64,000 nucleotides of DNA from a virus. Shown piece by piece: positions 49,109-55,805 of the stretch. Position 1 is the first letter of the stretch, and every line of letters begins with the position of its first letter. The stretch lies in the IMG/VR virus record IMGVR_UViG_3300013005_000031, positions 20,013-84,012 of that record. One strand, 5' to 3'. The translations under genes and the position numbers were made by a program. Under the pieces are notes generated by a model. That model ran no database searches. It saw only the letters and a program-made list of their open reading frames with translations, and was not told the origin of the DNA.

Positions 49109-50773
49109 TTAGATTCCACACTGAGCTGGAAGAGCTGGGAATGCAATTGCTAAGCAATTTGAAAGACAAGCAAATGTCTCAATGTTACAGTCATTATCAC
49201 AGTTTGTTAACCATGTGGTTACTGCAGCTTCAAATGCTGTAGCGGTAGTAGAATCAGTAAAGATAACTTCTAATAGGTATTGATCATTGTCAAATGTACC
49301 AGTTGGATTATTAAATCTTGGAACACTATGTTGCAAGTAATCTCTATAGTAGAGTGCTTGTCTGTTGATAGCATTTACAATTTGGTTACCTTGAGTGATC
49401 TCCCGGATTCTGAAATCAGAAGAGAAGAAATTTTGTCTGTAAGACTCAGAAAGAATAATATCTCTAAGAACTGACTCACCAAGACCCATTGCTTGAGATC
49501 CTAAACACTCATTAACTACACAAAGACCTGTAAATTCACATGGATCACCATTTAAGTCTACTTCACTTACATGTAAATCAACTGGTTGTTTCTCATAGAA
49601 GTCAGAAATTTGGAAAGTACAATCTCCAAATCTAGTATCTACATAAGCACCATTAAGGATCAAACCTGCACAAGCATTAGTTGTGTGTCCTGGAGATACA
49701 TAATTATCCCAAGTATCAGCACCTTCAGCAGCTAAGAAAGTAGCATCTGTTCCTGGAGCATACCAAATAACACCAGTCTCATCTTGAATAGCAATCTGAA
49801 TGAATGGAGATACAATTGGAGAGTTTAACAAGTCATTAGCCCAAAGGATCATTACTTCAGTAGAATCTACTGGAGTTGGAGCAATAGTTCCTGCAGGACA
49901 ACAACCAGTATAAGCAGTTGCAGTATAGTATGCATTGTGATTTAAGAATCTCAAAGCTGGAGAACCTTTAACATCTAAACGAAGATTATAAGTCTCACCA
50001 CATAAAAACTCTTTACAACAATTTGTTCCAGGGATAACTGGATCAATTGCAGGAGTAACAAATACAATAGTGTATACAGCAAGAGTACCAGGTGTTCCAG
50101 AAGGAGAATTAATTGTTACAGTATCACCAACTTCATAACCCTTACCAAGACTTGCAATTCCTGTTACAGTTGGTACACCAGCAGCAATTGTAATAAACAA
50201 TGTAAGACCAGTACCAGTACCTGATGTAGTTACTGTATCAACAACTACAGCTGTTGCAGAGTTAGGTGCATATCCAACACCTGGAGTAGTAACAGAACCA
50301 GTTGTTACACCACCACCTAAACTAGAATAAGTAGAACCAACGTGTACTACATTGTTAGATGGAGGACAAGAATCTACACCATAAAATCTAGATACATATC
50401 TAGGATTGATTAATTTAGATTTGTTAGTCTCTTGGTATCCACCTAAGAACGGACTAATTTTGTCCTCACAGTAGATTGCAGAACCTACTAAGTAAAGTGG
50501 ACAACATGTAGTTAAATCTCCAGTAGATACAGAAACCATATTTTTTGTAAATAATCCAACATAATTGTTAGAGTAATTACCTTGTGAAATAGTTGCTGCT
50601 GCAGCCAACTGATTCATAACAATAGTTGGTAAAAGAGAAGATGCAGTACTCAAAAATCCACCAACTGCTGTTGCTGGACCAAGAGATGCACCAGCTGGAT
50701 TTGTAGCTGTTATGGTAATATCATCACCAGTAGCTAAAAACGTTTTCTTAAACGCATGATTAAAATAAGCCAT
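49109..50773 (-). CDS. Probable major surface or tail structural protein, 554 aa
   Basis: ATG at 50773, stop at 49109. It has its own candidate promoter region (66-base AT-rich leader) and its own terminator, the layout expected for a highly expressed virion protein. Residues 1-140 are mixed; residues about 165-240 form a Gly/Thr/Val-rich insert with GVGYAPNS and GKGYEVGDTVTI, a beta-type domain common in phage surface proteins. Several cysteine pairs follow (NCCKEFLC, GCCPAG, CDNDC). The C-terminal helical part (ESVLRDIILSESYRQN) looks like an assembly interface. Could be a head decoration, tail-tube or sheath-like protein; the sequence does not settle which. Confidence 0.55.
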   Translation of the reverse strand: MAYFNHAFKKTFLATGDDITITATNPAGASLGPATAVGGFLSTASSLLPTIVMNQLAAAATISQGNYSNNYVGLFTKNMVSVSTGDLTTCCPLYLVGSAIYCEDKISPFLGGYQETNKSKLINPRYVSRFYGVDSCPPSNNVVHVGSTYSSLGGGVTTGSVTTPGVGYAPNSATAVVVDTVTTSGTGTGLTLFITIAAGVPTVTGIASLGKGYEVGDTVTINSPSGTPGTLAVYTIVFVTPAIDPVIPGTNCCKEFLCGETYNLRLDVKGSPALRFLNHNAYYTATAYTGCCPAGTIAPTPVDSTEVMILWANDLLNSPIVSPFIQIAIQDETGVIWYAPGTDATFLAAEGADTWDNYVSPGHTTNACAGLILNGAYVDTRFGDCTFQISDFYEKQPVDLHVSEVDLNGDPCEFTGLCVVNECLGSQAMGLGESVLRDIILSESYRQNFFSSDFRIREITQGNQIVNAINRQALYYRDYLQHSVPRFNNPTGTFDNDQYLLEVIFTDSTTATAFEAAVTTWLTNCDNDCNIETFACLSNCLAIAFPALPAQCGI

Positions 50774-50799
50774 TTTTTTAAATTTTAGTTAAACATAAA

Positions 50800-50822
50800 T
50801 ATATATTATAATATAGTAAAAA
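50800..50822 (-). promoter_or_regulatory. Candidate promoter box upstream of the 554-residue gene
   Basis: Minus strand reads TTTTTACTATATTATAATATA and is similar to the TTTAGTATATTAAA box of four other genes, with C for G at one position. It lies 27-49 bases before the ATG. Confidence 0.4.
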
Positions 50823-50839
50823 TATTTCTAACTCCAAAA

Positions 50840-51298
50840 TTATTTTAAGAAAAGTAATTTATACTTTCCAGAGTTAATAGTATCTTTTACTGTATCTAAT
50901 GAGTTTACAATTTCTGAATAAGGCATTTTAGCTTGTAAGGTATTTATCATTTGATACATATCTCTTAGGTAAGCAATACCTTCTTCAACTGTATTTAAAG
51001 TTCTTGGTGCAGATTCTTTGTAATCAAGAAGTTTTTCTGAAGCACCTTGATATCCTTCTGCAAGATCATCTGCATGACCAGGAAGAGCATCATATAATTC
51101 ATTCAATGCTTTGTGTGCAGCATATGATCCTGCACCTTTTACTTTTAAGTGTAGTTTGTGAATACTAGTTGCAGCATTCATTAATTCTGATACACAAGCT
51201 GCAGTCATTGTATCACAATTAGCTGATCCAGCAGAAGGCGCACTTGAGTAAGATGCTGATGTCATTGCATCTCTTTTTAACATTCTAGGTTTTTCCAT
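50840..51298 (-). CDS. Dps/ferritin-like four-helix protein, 152 aa
   Basis: ATG at 51298, stop at 50840. The helical sequence SIHKLHLKVKGAGSYAAHKAL followed by GHADDLAEGYQG resembles Dps/ferritin-like proteins (and the phage DUF5856-type family). The ferroxidase ligands of Dps are spaced H-x11-H-x14-D-x3-E; here H50, H62, D77 and E81 keep exactly that spacing, though the additional Asp four residues after the second His is Asn66. The first 35 residues are Ser/Ala-rich and probably flexible. The gene is between a connector-type gene and the 554-residue structural gene. It may be a virion component, or protect or condense DNA; iron oxidation is a testable inference. Confidence 0.7.
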   Translation of the reverse strand: MEKPRMLKRDAMTSASYSSAPSAGSANCDTMTAACVSELMNAATSIHKLHLKVKGAGSYAAHKALNELYDALPGHADDLAEGYQGASEKLLDYKESAPRTLNTVEEGIAYLRDMYQMINTLQAKMPYSEIVNSLDTVKDTINSGKYKLLFLK

Positions 51299-51301
51299 TT
51301 T

Positions 51302-52003
51302 TTAGTTGTTTCTTTCTGCAGTTTCTTGTGCTCTAGAGAACTGGTTTCCAGATTCTATATCTCCAGCTAAAATACTTACTGCTTCATCAATTAGTAATTC
51401 TATTATATCATCTTTAAATTCACATTCTACATTTACTGTAGATTGAACTCCTGTATAAGGATCTGTGCAACCTTGAATTTGTATCTTTCTAGGTTGTCTA
51501 TAGTATGTAAGTTCTACCTCTGGGATGTTAAATTCACCATTAGTGTAGATATTAATACTGTCATTTATTAAAGTAGCAAATGTTTCTGCCCACTCAAAGC
51601 TTGGTTTTTTTAATGCGTCTCTAAGAAGTATAGATACATTACCTTCTTCTGCAAGATATATTACCATTCTTCTTTTATTACAACAATCTCTTTGAGCAAA
51701 TACATCTACTCTTTTCCACTGTAGATAATTTCCGGGAATACTTAAAAAAGAATAATCCCCTTTATCTGTTAAATTAGTTATAGTAGTTTTATTAAGAAGA
51801 ACTTGTAAGTCATCTTTTCTCCGGGTAGATTGCTCATCACCTTCTTTTACTACATTGATACCATGAAGCTGTCTTCTAGCCCATTCTACTTGAGCCTTAT
51901 TAAAAGACTCAACTACTTGCCAGCAGGTTATGTTATCATAATCCTGACTATCAAGCTTATTCAGCCTTTGTTTCATCTTTATGGTAATAGTACTATTTAA
52001 CAT
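51302..52003 (-). CDS. Probable head-tail connector/ring protein, 233 aa
   Basis: ATG at 52003, stop at 51302. An N-terminal helix (KQRLNKLDSQDYDNITCWQ, VVESFNKAQVEWAR) leads to a beta-rich middle (YSFLSIPGNYLQWKRVDV; VELTYYRQPRKIQIQG) and a final helix (IIELLIDEAVSILAGDIES). This helix-beta-helix layout with a terminal LxxxAxxxLxGDxE-like helix is typical of small head-tail adaptor or ring proteins in tailed phages. It follows the capsid genes and the small basic gene cluster. Assigned by pattern and context only. Confidence 0.6.
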   Translation of the reverse strand: MLNSTITIKMKQRLNKLDSQDYDNITCWQVVESFNKAQVEWARRQLHGINVVKEGDEQSTRRKDDLQVLLNKTTITNLTDKGDYSFLSIPGNYLQWKRVDVFAQRDCCNKRRMVIYLAEEGNVSILLRDALKKPSFEWAETFATLINDSINIYTNGEFNIPEVELTYYRQPRKIQIQGCTDPYTGVQSTVNVECEFKDDIIELLIDEAVSILAGDIESGNQFSRAQETAERNN

Positions 52004-52006
52004 TTT

Positions 52007-52618
52007 TTATTTTCTTTTTCTTTTATTAGAGCCACCTCTCTTATATAACTTCATTCCAGCTCCTGTATCCTTATCTACAGCAGCATTTTCAGACCTTCTC
52101 AGTGCACTATTTACATCAATATCTTGATCATTCCAATTAATATTTTTTCCCTCATATTTAACAGTTCCATTTTTACCCGTTAAATTTCCATATTCTTTAT
52201 TTCTTTTTTGAACAAATTCATCACTTGATCTTGCCAAATTTTCAAGTCTTTCTCTTGCTGCTTGTTGTTTTTGAAGTTTAGTATACCCTTTGGCATTTGG
52301 ATCAGGATTATAATAACCTCTTCCTGGCATTTGTTTTGATCCACTATCTTCAGATAAGAATGGACCATTCCAAGAATCTTTTGTTGTTAATGGATATTGT
52401 TTATCCATATATTTTGAATCTTCTTCATTCAAAGGACCTTGATATACATTTCTAATACCTCTTTCTTGTAAAGTTGGTATACCATATAAACCACCACCAT
52501 TATCTTTTTTAGGTAATGACTTCTTATACTTAGACATTTCTCCACCAGCTTTCTTAATAGCAGCAGCTTTAAGATTATTAAAGTGAGTAAGTGGATTTAC
52601 TTTATTATTTTTTTTCAT
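52007..52618 (-). CDS. Basic protein with GG and LPK motifs, 203 aa
   Basis: ATG at 52618, stop at 52007. The N-terminal module (NPLTHFNNLKAAAIKKAGG, then YKKSLPKKDNGGG) is one I recall from small proteins of many environmental phages: a basic helix with KKAGG followed by SLPK and a double glycine. The rest is Asn/Asp/Gly-rich without recognised domain and ends in KLYKRGGSNKRKRK. It shares the LPK and [KR]xGG signals with the giant cargo proteins. Probably a virion protein; function unknown. Confidence 0.6.
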   Translation of the reverse strand: MKKNNKVNPLTHFNNLKAAAIKKAGGEMSKYKKSLPKKDNGGGLYGIPTLQERGIRNVYQGPLNEEDSKYMDKQYPLTTKDSWNGPFLSEDSGSKQMPGRGYYNPDPNAKGYTKLQKQQAARERLENLARSSDEFVQKRNKEYGNLTGKNGTVKYEGKNINWNDQDIDVNSALRRSENAAVDKDTGAGMKLYKRGGSNKRKRK

Positions 52619-52620
52619 GA

Positions 52621-52977
52621 TTATTTATTTTTAGCCATTTTTTTAAATGTTCTAGCAAGAGCTTTTCTCTTAGGTGTACATGTAGGTTTAGACATAGGAG
52701 TACAGTAACCTTTATGTTTAGGGTTTACTGCTTTTTGAATCCACTTCTTATCTGTTGCTCCACCTTTTTTAGCTTTATAGATTTGTGGTTCTTTAGCCAT
52801 TGGTGGTTCATCAATTTGAATTGATGGTTTATTAACACCTCTCAATACTCCTTTAAGTGTTCTTGTTTCTTTAACACTTTCAGGTGAGCCATATCTTTTT
52901 TTAACTACTGTTTTGTAGTTACCATCTGGAGAATAAAACTTTTGTTTTGCTTCTCTTGGACTTTTTTTATCAGGCAT
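52621..52977 (-). CDS. Small basic protein with CTPM/TCTPKRKA motif, 118 aa
   Basis: ATG at 52977, stop at 52621. The C-terminus (NPKHKGYCTPMSKPTCTPKRKALARTFKK without the final residues) is a motif that recurs in small phage proteins and in some large eukaryotic virus proteins, from memory, always near basic ends. An AKKGG motif precedes it. The N-terminal part is basic and polar. The family is known to me only as conserved and uncharacterised; nucleic-acid binding or packaging with DNA is plausible from its charge. Confidence 0.6.
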   Translation of the reverse strand: MPDKKSPREAKQKFYSPDGNYKTVVKKRYGSPESVKETRTLKGVLRGVNKPSIQIDEPPMAKEPQIYKAKKGGATDKKWIQKAVNPKHKGYCTPMSKPTCTPKRKALARTFKKMAKNK

Positions 52978-53022
52978 GACTTTACTTTTTTACTTTACCT
53001 TTTCCTCTACAGCTACACATGA

Positions 53023-53373
53023 TTATTTCTTTTTACGTGCATTTTTCTTAGCTCCAGCAATTCTATCTGCAGCAGTAGCTTTATCATATGGAGGAGCTAA
53101 AGCAGCAAACTTTTTAATAGCACCACCTGATTTAAATTTTCTATCACCACAACTACCATCGGGCATTCTCACATTACCACCTTTACAAATAGGTAATGAT
53201 GAACTACCACCTTTCTTCATCATCATAGGACCAGTAGTACCACTCATAGCAACACCATTTTTATTAATGATATCTTTTAATGTAGCAGCTCCACCACTTT
53301 TCATTTTCTTTATTGGTTTTGTTGCAGCACCACCAGATTTCATTTTACCACAACCCATTTTACAAGTTTTCAT
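53023..53373 (-). CDS. Small basic repeat protein with five GG motifs, 116 aa
   Basis: ATG at 53373, stop at 53023. The sequence contains MKSGGAATKPIKKMKSGGAAT, then KKGGSSS, CKGGN and FKSGGAIKK: five [KR]xGG-type motifs in 116 residues, two of them in an exact MKSGGAAT repeat. Cys residues are at the N-terminus (KTCKMGCGKM) and in the middle. It is strongly basic, with no recognised fold. It sits in the small-gene cluster downstream of the capsid module. The repeated motif could be a processing or binding signal. Confidence 0.6.
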   Translation of the reverse strand: MKTCKMGCGKMKSGGAATKPIKKMKSGGAATLKDIINKNGVAMSGTTGPMMMKKGGSSSLPICKGGNVRMPDGSCGDRKFKSGGAIKKFAALAPPYDKATAADRIAGAKKNARKKK

Positions 53374-53389
53374 AATTACATATATTAAA

Positions 53390-53671
53390 TTAACAATTCC
53401 ACTTTCTTAAAGACTTATTGATTCTAGAGTTAGGATCATTAGCTGTCTTTGAGCTTGTTAGTTTTTTCTTCATTCCTGACATTCTTGCACAGAAACTTTT
53501 ACGTCTTCCTGCAGCTTCACTTCCAGGTTTTAGTTTAGATGGTTTAGTAGTTACAGCTGTCTTAAGTTTACTACCAGGATTAGCTGCTCTATAACTAGCC
53601 ACTCCTTTAGCATTAAGACCTCCTTCTGGGTTCTTACCTGCTTTTCTTTGCCATGCGGGTGACTTTGCCAT
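53390..53671 (-). CDS. Small basic DUF6321-like protein, 93 aa
   Basis: ATG at 53671, stop at 53390; it overlaps the end of the 87-residue gene by 38 bases in another frame. The sequence has PAWQRKAGKNPEGGLNAKG, YRAANPGSKLKTAVTT, GRRKSFCARMSGMK and a terminal SLRKWNC, the recognised pattern of a small domain (DUF6321-type, from memory) found in marine and environmental phages and some giant viruses. Its function is not established. The very basic composition suggests it binds nucleic acid or acidic virion surfaces. Confidence 0.75.
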   Translation of the reverse strand: MAKSPAWQRKAGKNPEGGLNAKGVASYRAANPGSKLKTAVTTKPSKLKPGSEAAGRRKSFCARMSGMKKKLTSSKTANDPNSRINKSLRKWNC

Positions 53672-53897
53672 CTTTTTTCTTTTTAGGATAAGGATTTTCT
53701 CTATGCCATTTCTTTGTTGCTGCTATACCTTGTTTAATAGTCTTTGCTCCTGACTTTTCTGTTAGATCAATAGTGTCCCACTTTCCTTTGTCTTTAGTAG
53801 GATGATTAACCATAATATTGCCTACTTTTCCTTCTCCTTTTTTAGTAGTCTTTTTATAGATCTTATGTTTCTCTCCACCAGCAGTTACTCTTGCCAT
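53634..53897 (-). CDS. Small basic phage protein, 87 aa
   Basis: ATG at 53897, stop at 53634. The sequence is lysine-rich (YKKTTKKGEGKVGN; PYPKKKKDGKVTRMAKKSR) with a central block (GNIMVNHPTKDKGKWDTIDLTEK) that looks like a small beta or helix fold and that I recall from other environmental phages as uncharacterised. It overlaps the downstream 93-residue gene by 38 bases, so these two are probably translated together. DNA-binding is possible from charge only. Confidence 0.6.
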   Translation of the reverse strand: MARVTAGGEKHKIYKKTTKKGEGKVGNIMVNHPTKDKGKWDTIDLTEKSGAKTIKQGIAATKKWHRENPYPKKKKDGKVTRMAKKSR

Positions 53898-53899
53898 GA

Positions 53900-54136
53900 T
53901 TAAAACTTTTTACCAGCTGCAATACTATTAAACTCTTTAGCTTTTTCTGCTGCTAATTTCTTAACATCATTCATAAGCTTTGCATTCTTCTGAATTTCAG
54001 AAGCTCTTTGTAATGTAGACATAGCAGATTCAATTTCCCATTTTCTTTGTTCTGCTTTACCACCTCCAAAAATAGAAATACCAACTGAAGAACTTTTCTT
54101 AGCTGGTGTTGATTTAGTTGTTTTCTTAATTGCCAT
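53900..54136 (-). CDS. Small basic helical protein, 78 aa
   Basis: ATG at 54136, stop at 53900. After a basic N-terminus (AIKKTTKSTPAKKSS) a VGISIFGGGKAEQ segment is followed by a long amphipathic helix (WEIESAMSTLQRASEIQKN and MNDVKKLAAEKAKEFN). It may form a coiled coil or bind DNA. It lies in a tightly packed run of small genes with gaps of two bases. No family recognised. Confidence 0.55.
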   Translation of the reverse strand: MAIKKTTKSTPAKKSSSVGISIFGGGKAEQRKWEIESAMSTLQRASEIQKNAKLMNDVKKLAAEKAKEFNSIAAGKKF

Positions 54137-54138
54137 AA

Positions 54139-54477
54139 CTATACTTTTTTAACTCTACTTCCCATTCCTACTCTTGATTTCTCAGCTTTCTTAGCAGCTA
54201 GTTTAGAAGGAGTTAGTTCATACTTTGTTTTAGGTGTATCCTTAGATACTCTTTTTGTAGGCCGGCAGTATTCATTTTTACCACCGGCACCACAAGCTTT
54301 TCCTGATTTAGTATCTTGCCATTTCTCAGCTTGCCATCTTTTTAGTTCTGCACCTTTCTCAGTCTTTCTTACTTGACCTTTACCTTTACGGCATTTGGCA
54401 ATAGCTTGAGAAGCTCTAGCAGAAGGGAACACAGCATACCGTGCTTTTACACTATGATAGCAAGAATCTTTAGGCAT
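54139..54477 (-). CDS. Small basic protein with DUF5872-like pattern, 112 aa
   Basis: ATG at 54477, stop at 54139. The sequence YHSVKARYAVFPSARASQAIAKC followed by RKGKG fits a pattern I recall from DUF5872-type small phage and virus proteins (KxxxxVWPSAYASGAxxxCRK), and CGAGGKNEYCRPTKRVS adds a Cys pair around GG. It is highly basic. It is translated two bases after the 70-residue gene and lies next to a DUF6321-like gene, a combination I recall from other environmental phages. Function unknown. Confidence 0.65.
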   Translation of the reverse strand: MPKDSCYHSVKARYAVFPSARASQAIAKCRKGKGQVRKTEKGAELKRWQAEKWQDTKSGKACGAGGKNEYCRPTKRVSKDTPKTKYELTPSKLAAKKAEKSRVGMGSRVKKV

Positions 54478-54479
54478 TA

Positions 54480-54692
54480 CTATTTCTTTTTAGCACCACC
54501 TCTTTTCATCATGCCTGGTTTCATAGACATGCCATTCTTAGCTTTTGGAGTAACAATAGCTTTAGGATTTAAGCCAACTGTAGTTCCTTTAGATCCAGGA
54601 GTTTTATCAACTAAAATTTTAGCATTAGAGTTTGCCATACCACCTGTTTTCATCATTGTTTTGCCATACATGGCTTTACCCATTTTTTTCAT
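54480..54692 (-). CDS. Small basic GG-motif protein, 70 aa
   Basis: ATG at 54692, stop at 54480. It contains MKTGGMANSN and ends with MMKRGGAKKK, the same [KR]xGG signal as other cluster members and the giant virion proteins. Gly, Lys and Met-rich; no domain recognised. It follows the 341-residue gene by 12 bases and starts the cluster of eight small genes. Confidence 0.5.
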   Translation of the reverse strand: MKKMGKAMYGKTMMKTGGMANSNAKILVDKTPGSKGTTVGLNPKAIVTPKAKNGMSMKPGMMKRGGAKKK

Positions 54693-54704
54693 TTTATTTT
54701 AATT

Positions 54705-55730
54705 TTATGTGTTCCAATATCTTTCACAAGATGTAATTAAATCTTTAAGAATATCCTCATTTAAAGGATTCTTTAAATACTCTATTACATCTGATACATT
54801 TCTACCAAGTAAGCTGTTAGACTTAGAATGATAAATATGACCATCTGCTTTATTAATAATATACTTAAAAAATACGGAATCTCTAACAACTGATTTAATT
54901 TTTAGTGTCTCCATATCCATATTTACTGCATCAATGAAAGTTTTGCATGCTCTTTCTTTGTTGCTTTCTCCACCATCACCATTTATGTATAAGTCCATAT
55001 TTTCATAAATGACATCATTTGGAGTAGATTTTCTATACTGTGTGCTATTAATATCTACTACTTTAGCAACATAGAATAGTTTTGTACTGTTCTTGTCATA
55101 TAACTTCTGTAATTCAGAAAGTGCTTTATTACGCATTTTCTTGTACTCAGTTCTAACCATTACAGTTTCTTCTTCTTTATCTAAATAAAACTTTGGTGGT
55201 TTAGATTTTGATCTTGCATCTTCATAGCTTTTTGCTACAATAGAAAAACCTCCAGCCTCAATAGCATAAAGTCTAACTCTATCAAAAGGATCTTTTGGAT
55301 CAAGATAAACTGGCTCATTACCACATTTAATATCTATCTTATTCCAGAAGTCTTTGTTATTTGGAGTAAGTAATTTTACTTTATTCCAAAAATCTTTATC
55401 ATCAATATCAATAACATTTGCTGCTAGTTCTCTTTCTAGTTCAGCAATTGCTGTTCTGATTTCTTTAATCTTAGCTGCTTTTTGTTCATCAGGTAACATT
55501 TTAATCTCAGGTGCAAATTCATTTAAACCTGTGATATATCTAATTACCCCATTAACTTCCAAACAAGCTAATTGTTCATGGTGTTTAACTCCATCAAACA
55601 ATACTTGGTCATAAGTTTCAAGCCCCATGTTAGAAGCATTTTTATCAAAGAACGGTCTAATAGCAATAGCTGTTTTTCTTGCGGTGGCAGCTTTGTTAAT
55701 TTCCACCATTGTAAATTCTGAATTTTCCAT
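54705..55730 (-). CDS. Conserved phage protein of unknown function, 341 aa
   Basis: ATG at 55730, stop at 54705. It follows the capsid gene after a terminator, so it probably has its own promoter or is expressed by read-through. The sequence is soluble and mixed helix/strand, with a coiled-coil-like segment (QKAAKIKEIRTAIAELEREL), a repeated KDFWNKxxx motif (DDKDFWNKVKLL and NKDFWNKIDIKCG) at residues about 110-135, and a C-terminal domain with HIYHSKSNSLLGRN. I do not recognise a family. It could be a minor capsid or assembly protein. It shares the 12-base upstream sequence TAAAACCAACAA with the scaffold gene. Confidence 0.6.
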   Translation of the reverse strand: MENSEFTMVEINKAATARKTAIAIRPFFDKNASNMGLETYDQVLFDGVKHHEQLACLEVNGVIRYITGLNEFAPEIKMLPDEQKAAKIKEIRTAIAELERELAANVIDIDDKDFWNKVKLLTPNNKDFWNKIDIKCGNEPVYLDPKDPFDRVRLYAIEAGGFSIVAKSYEDARSKSKPPKFYLDKEEETVMVRTEYKKMRNKALSELQKLYDKNSTKLFYVAKVVDINSTQYRKSTPNDVIYENMDLYINGDGGESNKERACKTFIDAVNMDMETLKIKSVVRDSVFFKYIINKADGHIYHSKSNSLLGRNVSDVIEYLKNPLNEDILKDLITSCERYWNT

Positions 55731-55766
55731 TTTTTTGTTGGTTTTAAATTTTAAAAAATAAGTAAA

Positions 55767-55792
55767 AAGAGGGAGCTTTTACACTCCCTCTT
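55767..55792 (-). terminator. Rho-independent terminator after the major capsid gene
   Basis: Perfect nine-base stem AAGAGGGAG/CTCCCTCTT with an eight-base loop, followed on the minus strand by TTTACTTATTTTTT. It lies 14 bases after the stop of the capsid gene and probably ends most capsid transcripts. Confidence 0.9.
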
Positions 55793-55805
55793 ATACTTTG
55801 ATCTA

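Noticed and set aside
49109-50773. Contractile tail sheath as identity of the 554-residue protein
   Set aside because: The size and abundance-like layout would fit, but crAss-like phages have short tails and no sheath motif or tube gene next to it could be recognised.
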